From: Aureimonas sp. OT7
Lineage (GTDB): Bacteria > Pseudomonadota > Alphaproteobacteria > Rhizobiales > Rhizobiaceae
Reading direction: 5' to 3'
Assembly (NCBI RefSeq): GCF_014844055.1
Contig: NZ_CP062167.1
Span: forward strand, 3,509,501 to 3,573,500
DNA length: 64,000 nt
A model generated the notes under the pieces. That model saw only the letters and a list, made by a program, of their open reading frames with translations. It made no database searches and was not told the DNA's origin. The position numbers were made by a program, and so were the translations under genes. This document shows, one piece after another, positions 39,405 to 48,719 of the stretch. Positions within the stretch are counted from its first letter, which is position 1; each line of letters opens with the position of its first letter.

Positions 39405-41108
39405 TCAGAACAGAAAGTAACGCTGCGTCATCGGCAGTGAGCTTGCCGGTTCACAGGTAATCAATTCTCCGTCGATCCGCACCTGATAGTTCTGCGGGTC
39501 GACTTCGATGTTGGGTGTCAACGTATTATGGATCATATCCTTCTTGCGGATACCGCGCGTGCCTTTGACGGCGACGAGTTGCTTGCTCAAGTGCAGCTTC
39601 TCGCCGATATCGTCGTCCAGTGCAGCCTGCGAGACGAACGTCACGCCGGTCTTGCCCCGCGCCCGCCCCAGAACACCGTACATCGGCCGATAGTGGACCG
39701 GCTGGGGCGTCGAGATCGACGCGTTCGGGTCTCCCATCGGGGCCGTCGCGATCATGCCTCCCAACAGGACAAGCGATGGCTTCACACCGAAGAAAGCCGA
39801 TTTCCAGAGGACGAGATCGGCGCGCTTGCCGACTTCCACGGAGCCGATCTCATGGGCGAAGCCATGGGTGATGGCCGGGTTGATCGTGTATTTGGCGACA
39901 TAGCGCTTGCAGCGGAAATTGTCGTTCCGCTCGCTGTCCTCGGGCAAGGGGCCGCGCTGGACCTTCATCTTGTGCGCGGTCTGCCAGCACCGGAGGGTCG
40001 TCTCGCCGATCCGCCCCATGGCCTGCGAATCCGACGACATCATCGAGAACGCGCCCAGATCGTGGAGGATATCTTCGGCGGCGATCGTTTCCTTGCGGAT
40101 GCGGGATTCTGCGAAAGCCACGTCTTCCGGTATCTGCGGGCTGAGGTGATGGCACACCATCAGCATGTCCAGATGTTCATCGATCGTGTTGACCGTGTAG
40201 GGCCGCGTCGGGTTGGTGGACGAGGGCAGGATGTTCTCCTGCCCGGCAGCCGTGATGATATCGGGTGCGTGGCCGCCGCCCGCCCCCTCGGTGTGGAACG
40301 AGTGGATGGCGCGGCCCTTCATGGCCGCGAAGGTGTCGGCAACGAAGCCGCTCTCGTTCAGCGTATCCGAATGCAGCGCCACCTGGACATCCATCTCGTC
40401 GGCGACGGCAAGGCAGTTGTCGATCGCCGCCGGAGTCGTGCCCCAGTCTTCGTGAAGCTTCAGGCCGATGGCGCCGGCACGAATCTGCTCGCGGAGCGGC
40501 TCGGGCAGGCTGGCATTGCCCTTGCCCAGCAGGCCGACATTGATCGGCAGCTCCTCGGTGGCCTCCAGCATGCGGTGAATGTACCATGGCCCCGGCGTGA
40601 CCGTGGTCGCGAGCGTACCGACGGAAGGCCCCGTACCGCCACCGACAAGCGTTGTCGTGCCACTGGTCAGAGCTTCTTCGGCCTGCTGCGGCGCGATGAA
40701 ATGGATATGGGTATCGATGCCGCCAGCGGTGAGGATCTTTCCCTCACCGGCGATGACATCGGTTCCCGGGCCGATGACGATATCGACGCCGGGCTGGATA
40801 TCGGGATTGCCAGCCTTTCCGATTGCCGCGATACGTCCATCCTTGATACCGACGTCCGCCTTGATGATGCCCCAGTGGTCGAGGATGACGACATTGGTGA
40901 TGACGAGATCGACGACATCGGCGGCGTTGCGCTGGCTTTGCCCCATGCCGTCGCGGATGACCTTGCCGCCACCGAAGGTGACTTCGTCACCATAAACCGT
41001 CCTGTCTTCCTCGATCTCGATCGTCAATTCGGTATCTGCCAGGCGGATACGGTCGCCCTTGGTCGGGCCGTAGAGCGAAGCGTAAGTCTCGCGGGAAATG
41101 CTCGGCAT
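39405..41108 (-). CDS. ureC: Urease alpha (catalytic) subunit
   Basis: The 567-residue metal-dependent amidohydrolase hydrolyses urea to ammonia and carbamate. All active-site residues occupy the classical positions: His134 and His136 (DTHIHF), the carbamylated Lys217 (GLKLHEDW), His246, His272, Cys319 and His320 of the mobile flap (MVCHHL), and Asp360. The nickel pair is therefore expected to be complete. The start at 41108 gives the standard N-terminus [21 protein letters not shown]. It is the third structural gene after ureA and ureB, with a one-base gap to ureB. Confidence 0.98.
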   Translation of the reverse strand: MPSISRETYASLYGPTKGDRIRLADTELTIEIEEDRTVYGDEVTFGGGKVIRDGMGQSQRNAADVVDLVITNVVILDHWGIIKADVGIKDGRIAAIGKAGNPDIQPGVDIVIGPGTDVIAGEGKILTAGGIDTHIHFIAPQQAEEALTSGTTTLVGGGTGPSVGTLATTVTPGPWYIHRMLEATEELPINVGLLGKGNASLPEPLREQIRAGAIGLKLHEDWGTTPAAIDNCLAVADEMDVQVALHSDTLNESGFVADTFAAMKGRAIHSFHTEGAGGGHAPDIITAAGQENILPSSTNPTRPYTVNTIDEHLDMLMVCHHLSPQIPEDVAFAESRIRKETIAAEDILHDLGAFSMMSSDSQAMGRIGETTLRCWQTAHKMKVQRGPLPEDSERNDNFRCKRYVAKYTINPAITHGFAHEIGSVEVGKRADLVLWKSAFFGVKPSLVLLGGMIATAPMGDPNASISTPQPVHYRPMYGVLGRARGKTGVTFVSQAALDDDIGEKLHLSKQLVAVKGTRGIRKKDMIHNTLTPNIEVDPQNYQVRIDGELITCEPASSLPMTQRYFLF

Positions 41109-41109
41109 C

Positions 41110-41421
41110 TCAGACCTCCAGTTTTCCCATGACCTTTGCATTGAAACCGTAGACCGTCCGGTCGCCGGCCAGCGCCACCAGTTCGACGGTGCGCGATTGC
41201 CCCGGCTCGAACCGGACGGCCGTGCCGGCCGGAATGGCGAGACGGTAGCCCCGTGCCATGTCCCGGTCGAAATGAAGGGCGGCGTTGGTTTCGAAGAAAT
41301 GGTAGTGCGATCCGACCTGTATCGGCCTGTCGCCCGAATTGGCCACCTCCATGGACCGCGTCTCACGACCGGCATTCAGTTCGATCGTGCCATCCTCGAT
41401 GAAAAACTCGCCTGGGATCAT
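41110..41421 (-). CDS. ureB: Urease beta subunit
   Basis: This 103-residue separate beta subunit is as usual in proteobacteria. It has the standard sequence [69 protein letters not shown] and [13 protein letters not shown]. It is a structural part of the (UreABC)3 trimer. It lies 9 bases after ureA and 1 base before ureC. Confidence 0.98.
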   Translation of the reverse strand: MIPGEFFIEDGTIELNAGRETRSMEVANSGDRPIQVGSHYHFFETNAALHFDRDMARGYRLAIPAGTAVRFEPGQSRTVELVALAGDRTVYGFNAKVMGKLEV

Positions 41422-41430
41422 ACCGGAACC

Positions 41431-41733
41431 TCACGGAATAGGGCTGTGGACTGTGACCAGCTTGGTCCCGTCCGGGAATGTGGCCTCGACCTGAATGTCG
41501 TAGATCATCTCCGGAACCCCATCCATGACATCGTCACGGGTCAGCAGGGTAGCGCCGTAGGACATGAGATCTGCAACGGACCGGCCATCGCGCGCGCCTT
41601 CGAGAATTGCCGCTGAGATGAAGGCGATCGCTTCCGGATAATTCAACTTGAGCCCCCGCTCCTTTCTGCGTTCGGCAAGCAAGGCAGCGGTGAAAAGTAG
41701 AAGTTTGTCCTTTTCTCGGGGTAGAAGCTCCAT
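41431..41733 (-). CDS. ureA: Urease gamma subunit
   Basis: The 100-residue product has the family sequence [57 protein letters not shown] and ends [28 protein letters not shown]. It is the smallest structural subunit of urease. It follows ureD by 28 bases. Confidence 0.98.
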   Translation of the reverse strand: MELLPREKDKLLLFTAALLAERRKERGLKLNYPEAIAFISAAILEGARDGRSVADLMSYGATLLTRDDVMDGVPEMIYDIQVEATFPDGTKLVTVHSPIP

Positions 41734-41761
41734 CGGTCACCTCTTTGCTTTCATGTTCCGG

Positions 41762-42643
41762 TCACGTTGCCCAGATACGGGGAGCACACGCCGCTTTGTT
41801 CTGCATCAGCATTCGCAATGCATCCCATGCCCTGACGAATAATCGCTTGCCATCGGCAACGCGTGGCCCGAGATAACGGCACACCACGACCTCTTCCATC
41901 TGGCTGACGGAGAATATGCCTTCGCCGGTGCTGCCGACCGCCTCCCGCACCTTGTCCGCGGCATCGTCTGCAATGGCGCCGGCGTAGATCATGGTCCCCC
42001 AGGTCGGCTGCCCTGCAAGAACGAAAGGCGCGGGAATCAGGGGCGAGCCGCCCGCAAGGTCGATCCGCTCGATCCATATGGGGCGGCCGTCCCGCCGGAT
42101 CTCGGTGCGTTGGATCAGTCTGCCGGTCTCGAAGCGCTCATTGGCCGCCGGGCGGCCAAGGCAAATGAAATCCCAGCCGACGTAAGTGCCGTCCGATGAC
42201 AGCGACACATCGTTGCGCAGACGGGCTTCGGCCCCGTCGAAAATAATGGATTCCTGGGGCAGGTATTCGCATGTCGCGCCCGCGCCGACATGGATGCGGA
42301 CGGACTGGGTACTGGCATGCGGTTCGCTTCGGTAGAATTTCGTCGCCCCCGGCGTCGTCAGAACCGCCCGCGCCTCGGCATCCAGATGGAAATCCATATC
42401 TAGCCGATCCCCCCCGGCAAGCCCCGCCGGCGGATGCAGGATATAGACATGGCACGTTCCATCCTTCTCGGGATGGAAAGGCTGCTGCACGACAAGGGGA
42501 CCAACGTGCCGGCGACGCATCAGGCGGGTCTTGCCCGCATTGCGCGCGAACCACAATTCCAGTTCCGCACGCCAGTGACTTGGCTCCGCCAAGTAACTTA
42601 CACGATGATTCGCATTGTGACCAAGATTTACAACCGCACTCAT
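41762..42643 (-). CDS. ureD: Urease accessory protein UreD
   Basis: From ATG 42643 the product is 293 residues. UreD binds the urease apoprotein first and recruits UreF and UreG for nickel insertion. The family pattern is visible: WRAELELWFARNAGKTRLMRRRHVGPLVVQQPFHPE, CHVYILHPPAGLAGGDRLDMDF, TTPGATKFYRS, EYLPQESIIFDGA and a C-terminal RYLGPRVADGKRLFVRAWDALR. This resembles the form found with separate accessory clusters in gammaproteobacteria. GTG 42691 or ATG 42688 would add 15-16 residues. It is the first gene after an AT-rich 272-base gap and likely leads ureDABC. Confidence 0.94.
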   Translation of the reverse strand: MSAVVNLGHNANHRVSYLAEPSHWRAELELWFARNAGKTRLMRRRHVGPLVVQQPFHPEKDGTCHVYILHPPAGLAGGDRLDMDFHLDAEARAVLTTPGATKFYRSEPHASTQSVRIHVGAGATCEYLPQESIIFDGAEARLRNDVSLSSDGTYVGWDFICLGRPAANERFETGRLIQRTEIRRDGRPIWIERIDLAGGSPLIPAPFVLAGQPTWGTMIYAGAIADDAADKVREAVGSTGEGIFSVSQMEEVVVCRYLGPRVADGKRLFVRAWDALRMLMQNKAACAPRIWAT

Positions 42644-42915
42644 AGCACGCCACCCCAGCCACGGCAGACGATTGCCGCTGCGGTTCATCACGATAATGAT
42701 CGTAGACTAATAAAATCTCCTTTTGTCAATTGGTGCGTGCAATTTTGACGCAGGATGAACATATTTCAACAATCTTTATACGTAATTTCACACAGCATCA
42801 CGCCCCTCGCAGATGCAAGGTTGAATATATATCAGTCCAGATCGGGAGACGATCATCCCCCAGGTGTGACTAAACCGTACAAATATCCAAATTATGCCAA
42901 TCGATAACCTTTCGT
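42644..42915 (-). promoter_or_regulatory. AT-rich intergenic region before ureDABC
   Basis: This 272-base stretch between ureF and ureD is strikingly AT-rich in the part at 42700-42910, unlike the surrounding genes. On the minus strand it holds TTGAAA and TCAAAAT near 42750, and AAAGGAGA at about 42718. It probably carries a separate promoter for ureDABC. No clear -24/-12 (sigma-54) or NtrC site was identified by eye. Confidence 0.45.
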
Positions 42916-43611
42916 TCAGGATTGAAAAAGGCGACTATACTGGGTCTCGTGCCAGGCGCTGGCCATGGCCAATGCGGGGGCCATGTTGCCGATGTCGTCA
43001 TCCGCCATCGAAGCGGCACGCGCCGCTGCCCGCTCGATCGGCTCCACCGCGTGTATCAGGATGCGCTGCCCGGCCGTATGTCCAAGCGGCACCAGCCTGA
43101 TCGCGGCCGTTACCTGCCCTTCCACGAAGATCCACATCAACCCTTGCAGCGCCACCATCGGCGCGATCCGCCAGTGATGAACGGCCAGGGCGAAAACTGC
43201 GGCAAAGGTGAGTTGCCTGTTATGGCCGCGGCGCGCGCCCGGCACATCGAGGTCGGTCAGCAAGCGCAGCAGCGCCTGGCCCAGCCGCCTGTCCTCGAGC
43301 TGGAACTCGCGGCTTTCGCGGCTGGCGGCCAGCCATGCATCGGCCGCCAGGAAGCGTTCCTCGTCGCCCTGGGCCAGCGCCGATGCCAGACGCCAGAACA
43401 GCGCGCCATCCAGCTGCGCGAAACTCGACTGCAAAACCCCGATGATCCACTCCCGCGCGGAAGCCTCGTCGCAGACCCAGCCCGCCAGAATGGCCGGCTC
43501 CAGACCCCTGGAATAGGAGAACCCGCCGATCGGCAGGGTCTGGCTGACGAGGCGCAGCAAATGCAGATGCGCCGTCTCGCCCCCGCCGAAGGATGCCGAA
43601 GCTGGATCCAT
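42916..43611 (-). CDS. ureF: Urease accessory protein UreF
   Basis: The 231-residue helical protein is recognised by LLRLVSQTLPIGGFSYSRGLEPAILAGWV, REWIIGVLQSSFAQLDGALFWRLA, EFQLEDRRLGQALLRLL and VALQGLMWIFVEGQVTAAIRLVPLGHTAGQRIL. UreF forms the UreD-UreF-UreG complex and gates GTP hydrolysis by UreG during nickel loading. It starts 4 bases after the ureG stop, so the two are translated from one message. Confidence 0.96.
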   Translation of the reverse strand: MDPASASFGGGETAHLHLLRLVSQTLPIGGFSYSRGLEPAILAGWVCDEASAREWIIGVLQSSFAQLDGALFWRLASALAQGDEERFLAADAWLAASRESREFQLEDRRLGQALLRLLTDLDVPGARRGHNRQLTFAAVFALAVHHWRIAPMVALQGLMWIFVEGQVTAAIRLVPLGHTAGQRILIHAVEPIERAAARAASMADDDIGNMAPALAMASAWHETQYSRLFQS

Positions 43612-43615
43612 CGTC

Positions 43616-44266
43616 CTATGGCCTTCCCACGCCGGCCGCCTTGTCGTGCCCCACGGCAAGACCACCGTGCTCCACGATGAACTCGATGACCCGGTCGAGC
43701 CCCTTGCCACGCGACAGATCGGTGAAGCCGAAGGGCCGGGCTCCGCGCATACGGTTCGCATCCCGTTCCATCACGTCCAGGTCGACATCGACATACTGGG
43801 CCAGATCCGACTTGTTGATGACGAGGAAGTCTGAGCGGGTAATTCCCGGTCCTCCCTTGCGGGGGATTTCCTCCCCCTGACATACGGAAATGACATAGAG
43901 GGTCAGATCGGCCAGATCGGGCGAGAACGTGGCGGCAAGGTTGTCGCCGCCGGACTCGATGAAGACGATATCGAGATCGGGGATCCTGCGGGTAAGCTCG
44001 GCGATGGCCTGGAGGTTGATCGAGGCATCCTCGCGTATCGCCGTGTGCGGACACCCCCCCGTTTCGACACCCACGATCCGGTCTTCGGACAAAGCCTGGC
44101 GTCGCGCCAGTATCAGGGCGTCTTCCTTGGTATAGATATCGTTGGTTACGACGGCGACGGAAAAGTCTTCCCGCATCGCCTTGCAGAGTTTTTCCGTCAA
44201 CGTCGTCTTGCCCGAACCGACCGGGCCACCAATGCCGACGCGGAGAGGCCCGTTGCTGGATGCCAT
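43616..44266 (-). CDS. ureG: Urease accessory GTPase UreG
   Basis: This 216-residue SIMIBI-class GTPase has P-loop [18 protein letters not shown], Mg/GTP-sensing [10 protein letters not shown], the nickel-binding [16 protein letters not shown] (Cys-Pro-His), [14 protein letters not shown] and the base-recognition motif NKSDLA. It delivers nickel to urease with UreDF. It follows ureE by 63 bases, with a clear GGAGG site. Confidence 0.98.
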   Translation of the reverse strand: MASSNGPLRVGIGGPVGSGKTTLTEKLCKAMREDFSVAVVTNDIYTKEDALILARRQALSEDRIVGVETGGCPHTAIREDASINLQAIAELTRRIPDLDIVFIESGGDNLAATFSPDLADLTLYVISVCQGEEIPRKGGPGITRSDFLVINKSDLAQYVDVDLDVMERDANRMRGARPFGFTDLSRGKGLDRVIEFIVEHGGLAVGHDKAAGVGRP

Positions 44267-44329
44267 GGTTCGTATCCTCCAAATTGGTAAACCGGTCTCA
44301 AGCGTTGATCCGTCGCGCCCTGTGGCGCC

Positions 44330-44827
44330 TCAATGCGCGCTGTGTCCCGGATGGGCGTGGCCATGCGCGTGGCCATGTCCATGGCCATGGCCGGAATAAG
44401 CGCCGCGCATGGGGTTGAACGGCATCACGACGTCATGGACATGGGCGCCGAGCCCCTCCAGCATTGCCTTGATGACATGGTCGCGCAGGATGAGGATCCG
44501 TTCCGCGTCGATCGCCGCCGCAAGATGACGGTTTCCGATGTGCCACACGAGTTCCATCATATGGATCGGATCGCGTCCGTGCACCTCGTAGAGGTCTTCG
44601 TCGGCTGCCGCGATCTCGACGAGGCCACCGTCCTCGATCACCAGCCGGTCGCCAGCGCCCAGGACAACCGTTGCTGGAAGATCCACCAGCACGGAGCGAC
44701 CATCGTCCAACCGAATCGTGCGCCGCCGCAGATGACGCTCGTCATGCGGCAGAACCGCCCTGCCCACCACCGGTGTGTCGTCCGGAGCCTCGCCCACCGC
44801 CATCTTGACGGCTGTTGCCTTCAACAT
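44330..44827 (-). CDS. ureE: Urease nickel metallochaperone UreE
   Basis: The 165-residue protein has an N-terminal peptide-binding domain (VGRAVLPHDERHLRRRTIRLDDGRSVLVDLP) and a metal-binding domain with the conserved HIGNRHLAAAI containing the central His pair. The C-terminus is very rich in histidine (GHGHGHGHAHGHAHPGHSAH), which can hold several Ni2+ ions. It starts the ureE-ureG-ureF group and lies divergent to the MFS gene. Confidence 0.96.
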   Translation of the reverse strand: MLKATAVKMAVGEAPDDTPVVGRAVLPHDERHLRRRTIRLDDGRSVLVDLPATVVLGAGDRLVIEDGGLVEIAAADEDLYEVHGRDPIHMMELVWHIGNRHLAAAIDAERILILRDHVIKAMLEGLGAHVHDVVMPFNPMRGAYSGHGHGHGHAHGHAHPGHSAH

Positions 44828-45020
44828 CCTGGCCCCATCATGGCAACGCGGTTGACAATGCCGGGTGCGGGCTGTGCCAAAACACCACACCAGGCCAATA
44901 CAAACTACAACTGATGAGGTAAGTCCATGCCTTCGCTGTCGGGCCTGGCCCGACCGCCGGAAACCGGGCTGGCGAACGGTAGCCGCATAGGCGGCCCAGC
45001 CTTCCAGAAAAGGATGTCGG

Positions 45021-46220
45021 ATGATCAGGGCTCAGCTGGGTGCGATAATCTCCGGGACAAGTCTCATACAGCTTGCCAACGGCTTCTTCACGACCGTCGT
45101 TTCCCTGAACATCGGGTCGGCGGACCTTGCACCTCTTCTCGATGGATTGATCGTCAGCTCTTATTTCCTGGGCTTTACCGTCGGCGCGGCGACAGCCGGC
45201 CGCCTTCTGTCGCGTACCGGCCACGTCCGGGCCTATGCTGCCTTCGCCGCGATCGTGATTGCGTCGACGGCCGGGATGGCGATGCAGTTCGATGCCATCA
45301 CCTGGGCCATATTGCGCACCCTGATCGGCTATGGGTGCGCCGGGCTGTTCGTGACCGCCGAGAGTTGGCTGCATACCCGCGCGCCCGCTCAGGCCCGCGG
45401 GCGCGTGTTCGCGATCTACATGATCGGGACGTTTCTGGCGCTCGCGCTCGGCCAACTGCTCACGGGCCTGGTCAACCTGAACGGGCCGGTTCCGTTCAGC
45501 ATCATCACCGCCCTGTTCGCGCTTGCGATCGTCGTCGTCAGCACGACCTATGCGGACCAGCCGGCGATGACCGTGGCCAAGAGCGTGCAGTATCGCGAAA
45601 TTCTGGGCAAAGCGCCTCTTGCCGTCGTCGGATGCGTCCTGTCCGGCATGATCAGCGCCACCTTCTACGCGGTCTTCCCGGCGTGGATGCTGGTGACGGG
45701 TTTCTCGCAGGTCACGATCTCGATGTTCATGCTGGCCGCCGTTCTCGGCGGCCTCTCGTTTCAATATCCGGTCGGGCGCCTGTCCGATCGATTCGACCGG
45801 CGCAGTGTCCTTTCCGGCATCGGCATCGGCCTCGGCGTGATGGCGCTGGCCATCACCTTCGCACCGAGGACCTACCCGAGCATCCTGCCGATCGCCTTCG
45901 TGCTCGGCGGCGCAATGTCCACCATCTATCCCGTGGCCGTGTCCCACGCGCTCGACCAGCTGGCGCCAGACAAGATCGCGTCCGTCAGTTCACGGATGAT
46001 CCTGCTCAGCGGGCTGGGGTCGATCACCGGCCCCATTGGTGCGTTCTGGGTCATGGAGCGGCTGGACATCGATGGGGTTGCCTACATGATCTCCATCCTG
46101 GCCACCCTGCTGGCGGTCAGCGGGGTTCTCATGATCCGGTTCGGCGCATCGCCGAAGGCAAAGTCGGAGCACCACCTCGGCGTCGTCGCCCCCCAGGCCA
46201 TCAGCATCGATGAATCCTGA
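45021..46220 (+). CDS. MFS transporter (YcaD-like)
   Basis: This 399-residue protein has about twelve membrane segments. It starts MIRAQLGAIISGTSLIQLANGFFTTVVSLNIG, continues with SYFLGFTVGAATAGRLLSRTGHVRAYAAFAAI and has the loop motif SFQYPVGRLSDRFDRRSVLSG between helices 8 and 9. TAESWLHTRAPAQARGRVFAIYM is typical of the YcaD-like branch. The substrate is unknown. It is divergent from ureE and ends 114 bases before glpR, with no evident functional tie to either. Confidence 0.85.
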   Translation: MIRAQLGAIISGTSLIQLANGFFTTVVSLNIGSADLAPLLDGLIVSSYFLGFTVGAATAGRLLSRTGHVRAYAAFAAIVIASTAGMAMQFDAITWAILRTLIGYGCAGLFVTAESWLHTRAPAQARGRVFAIYMIGTFLALALGQLLTGLVNLNGPVPFSIITALFALAIVVVSTTYADQPAMTVAKSVQYREILGKAPLAVVGCVLSGMISATFYAVFPAWMLVTGFSQVTISMFMLAAVLGGLSFQYPVGRLSDRFDRRSVLSGIGIGLGVMALAITFAPRTYPSILPIAFVLGGAMSTIYPVAVSHALDQLAPDKIASVSSRMILLSGLGSITGPIGAFWVMERLDIDGVAYMISILATLLAVSGVLMIRFGASPKAKSEHHLGVVAPQAISIDES

Positions 46221-46264
46221 CTTGCCCGATCGTCGGGGAATGGCCGTCTTCGCGGACGAGATAC

Positions 46265-46305
46265 ACTTTCGTTTTTGCTTCGTACCGATTTCGTTTTATG
46301 AAGCG
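46265..46305 (+). promoter_or_regulatory. TTTCG repeats before glpR, candidate GlpR operator
   Basis: ACTTTCGTTTTTGCTTCG (46265-46282) and a further ATTTCGTTTTATGAAGCG (46288-46305) lie 30 bases before the glpR start. The same CTTTCGTTT..CTTCG pattern recurs before glpD. Repeated TTTCG half-sites are typical of DeoR/GlpR-family operators. Confidence 0.55.
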
Positions 46306-46334
46306 ATGACGACGCGAGCGAAGGAGGGAGGCCG

Positions 46335-47114
46335 ATGCTTTCGGAACGGCAGAACGCCATCATGGAGCAGGCGCGCAGCGAGGGCCGCGTCCTGGTGGAT
46401 ACGCTGGCCGGCCGCTTCGCCGTCAGCGTGCAGACGATCCGGAAAGACCTGAACGAGCTTTGCGATGCGCGCCTTCTGTCGCGCATCCATGGCGGAGCGG
46501 TTCTCGGCTCGGGCGCAGAGAACCTCAATTACGATGCACGACGCGCCATCGCCGCCAGCGAAAAGGCGGCCATCGGCAGGGCCGCCGCGGACCTGATCCC
46601 CGACCGTTCTTCCCTGTTCATCAACATCGGCACCACCACCGAAGCAGCCGCCCGCGCGCTGCTGCATCATTCGGGCCTGATGGTCATCACCAACAACCTC
46701 AATGTCGCGCACGCGCTGCGGGCCAGCCCGGAAATCGAGGTCATCGTGGCCGGCGGGCTGATCCGCCGCTCGGACGGCGGCATCGTCGGCGAAGCAGCCG
46801 TCGACTTCATCCGGCAGTTCAAGGTGGACTTTGCCGTCATCGGCGCATCGGCCATCGACGAGGATGGCGCGCTGCTGGACTTCGACTATCGGGAAGTCCG
46901 CGTCGCGCAGGCCATCATCGCCAATGCGCGCCATGTCGTACTCGTCTCCGATTCGACCAAGTTCGAACGCACCGCGCCCGTGCGCCTTGCCCGCCTGGAG
47001 CAGATCGGAACTTTCGTCACCGACCGCTGTCCGAGCGAAAGGGTGCGGGCCCTGTGCGAGGCGGCCGGAGTCCGCCTGATCGAAACGAGCATTCAGGCCG
47101 ATTCTGTCGCTTGA
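46335..47114 (+). CDS. glpR: DeoR/GlpR-family repressor of glycerol genes
   Basis: The 259-residue product has an N-terminal DeoR helix-turn-helix (LSERQNAIMEQARSEGRVLVDTLAGRFAVSVQTIRKDLNELCDARLLSRIHGGAV) and a DeoRC sugar-phosphate sensor domain (about 75-235) with INIGTTTEAAARALL, VIVAGGLIRRSDGGIVG and DFAVIGASAIDEDGALLDFD. The expected effector is glycerol 3-phosphate, by analogy with GlpR. It is the first gene of the glycerol cluster, with repeats of TTTCG both before it and at its 3' end, which suggests autoregulation and control of glpD. Confidence 0.92.
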   Translation: MLSERQNAIMEQARSEGRVLVDTLAGRFAVSVQTIRKDLNELCDARLLSRIHGGAVLGSGAENLNYDARRAIAASEKAAIGRAAADLIPDRSSLFINIGTTTEAAARALLHHSGLMVITNNLNVAHALRASPEIEVIVAGGLIRRSDGGIVGEAAVDFIRQFKVDFAVIGASAIDEDGALLDFDYREVRVAQAIIANARHVVLVSDSTKFERTAPVRLARLEQIGTFVTDRCPSERVRALCEAAGVRLIETSIQADSVA

Positions 47115-47140
47115 CTTTCGTTTATCTTCGTTTCTAAATC
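47111..47140 (+). promoter_or_regulatory. glpD promoter overlapping a GlpR-type operator
   Basis: TTGACT (47111-47116), an 18-base spacer and TAAATC (47135-47140) form a plausible promoter that begins in the glpR stop codon. The spacer is CTTTCGTTTATCTTCG-like and matches the site upstream of glpR, so a bound repressor would block RNA polymerase. Confidence 0.5.
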
Positions 47141-47200
47141 ACATCGCTTTCGAAATTGCCCGTCAGTGTTGCAATGCGAAAGCAGGGGTGGCGACGAAAC

Positions 47201-48688
47201 ATGCTGGATGTCTTCATCATCGGCGGCGGTATCAACGGCTGCGGCATCGCGCGGGACGCGTCCGGCCGTGGGTTCTCCGTCATGCTGGCGGAGCGCGGCG
47301 ACCTCGGCTGCGGCACCTCGTCATGGAGCACGAAGCTCATCCATGGCGGGTTGCGCTATCTCGAACATTACGAGTTCCGGCTGGTCCGCGAAGCGCTCGC
47401 CGAGCGTGAGGTCATCTGGGGCATCGCCCCGCATATCGTGCGGCCCCTGCGCTTCATCCTGCCGTTGCACAAGGGGCTGCGGCCCGCCTGGCTGCTGCGC
47501 ATCGGGCTTTTTCTCTACGATCACCTCGGTGGTCGAAAGCGGCTGAGGGCGACGACCGCCGTGGACCTGACCGGTCCAATGGGAGCCCCGCTCAAACCCG
47601 AGTTTCGCAAGGGCTTCGAATATTCCGACGCTCGCGTGGACGATACGCGCCTCGTCGTCCTGAATGCGCGGGACGCGGCGGCGCGCGGCGCCAGGATCGC
47701 CGTGCGTACCGAGGTCGTGACCGCGCGGCGCATTGCGGGCGGCTGGCAGATCAGGCTTCGCGATGTGCGCACGGGTGCCGAAAGCGATGTCGAGGCACGG
47801 TTTCTGGTCAATGCCGCCGGACCATGGGTGGACGGGGTGCTGGCGAATGTCGTCGGGCACGTCGCGCCCCATAACGTCCGCCTCGTCCAGGGCTCGCACA
47901 TCGTGCTGCGCAAGCTGTACGAGCATGACCGGGCCTACATCTTCCAGAATGCCGATGGCCGTATCATCTTCGCCATTCCCTATCATTCCGGCACCACGCT
48001 CGTCGGAACAACGGACCGCGACTACGAAGGCGACCCGGCCAAGGCTGCCATCGCCGACGAAGAGATCGACTACCTGATCGCCGCCGCGAGCGAGTACTTT
48101 GAAAAGCCGCTGCGGCGCGACGACATCGTCTGGAGCTTCTCGGGCGTCCGCCCGCTGTTCGACGATCATGCCGGCAAGGCGCAGGAGGCGACGCGCGACT
48201 ACGTCCTGAAGACGGAGGGCGGCGCCGGCGAAGCGCCGCTGCTCAACATCTTCGGCGGCAAGATCACCACCTACCGCAAGCTGGCGGAAGACGTTCTGGG
48301 GGAGGTCGAAAGCCGCCTCGGCGTCCGCAAACCCGCCTTTACCGGCACGCAGCAATTGCCCGGCGGCGATTTCCCCCTGGATGGCGTCGCCACGCTGGAA
48401 GCGCGTCTCGGCGAAATCGCGCCCGGCTTGGATTCGGCGACGCGGACGCGCATGGTGAGCGCCTACGGCACGGATGCCCTCGCCATCGCCGGCGATCTCG
48501 GGGCCGATCTCGGCCATGGCCTGCACGAGGGGGAAGTGCGGTGGATGGTGGAACGGGAATGGGCCATGAGCGCCGAGGACATCCTTTGGCGACGGTCCAA
48601 GCTGGGGCTCGTTTTCGCCCCCGATGAAACACAAGCCCTGGAGAACAGGGTCGAGGAAATCGCAAGGCCGCAACTGGCGGCAGAGTAA
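47201..48688 (+). CDS. glpD: Aerobic glycerol-3-phosphate dehydrogenase
   Basis: This 495-residue FAD-dependent membrane-associated enzyme oxidises glycerol 3-phosphate to dihydroxyacetone phosphate and passes electrons to quinone. The FAD site VFIIGGGINGCGIARDASGRG is at the N-terminus. GTSSWSTKLIHGGLRYLEHYEFRLVREAL, VNAAGPWVD, PYHSGTTLVGTTDRDYEGDP, SFSGVRPLFDD and IFGGKITTYRKLAE follow, and the C-terminal domain ends EWAMSAEDILWRRSKLGL. The start at 47201 fits the family N-terminus. It is the first structural gene of the glycerol operon. Confidence 0.96.
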   Translation: MLDVFIIGGGINGCGIARDASGRGFSVMLAERGDLGCGTSSWSTKLIHGGLRYLEHYEFRLVREALAEREVIWGIAPHIVRPLRFILPLHKGLRPAWLLRIGLFLYDHLGGRKRLRATTAVDLTGPMGAPLKPEFRKGFEYSDARVDDTRLVVLNARDAAARGARIAVRTEVVTARRIAGGWQIRLRDVRTGAESDVEARFLVNAAGPWVDGVLANVVGHVAPHNVRLVQGSHIVLRKLYEHDRAYIFQNADGRIIFAIPYHSGTTLVGTTDRDYEGDPAKAAIADEEIDYLIAAASEYFEKPLRRDDIVWSFSGVRPLFDDHAGKAQEATRDYVLKTEGGAGEAPLLNIFGGKITTYRKLAEDVLGEVESRLGVRKPAFTGTQQLPGGDFPLDGVATLEARLGEIAPGLDSATRTRMVSAYGTDALAIAGDLGADLGHGLHEGEVRWMVEREWAMSAEDILWRRSKLGLVFAPDETQALENRVEEIARPQLAAE

Positions 48689-48719
48689 CATCTGTCCGGT
48701 GCACGCACGGGAGGAAACG

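Noticed and set aside
44828..45020. TTGGCAC on the minus strand upstream of ureE as a possible sigma-54 -24 element, which would fit nitrogen control.
   Set aside because: The -12 GC element at the required spacing is missing, so it does not meet the sigma-54 consensus.
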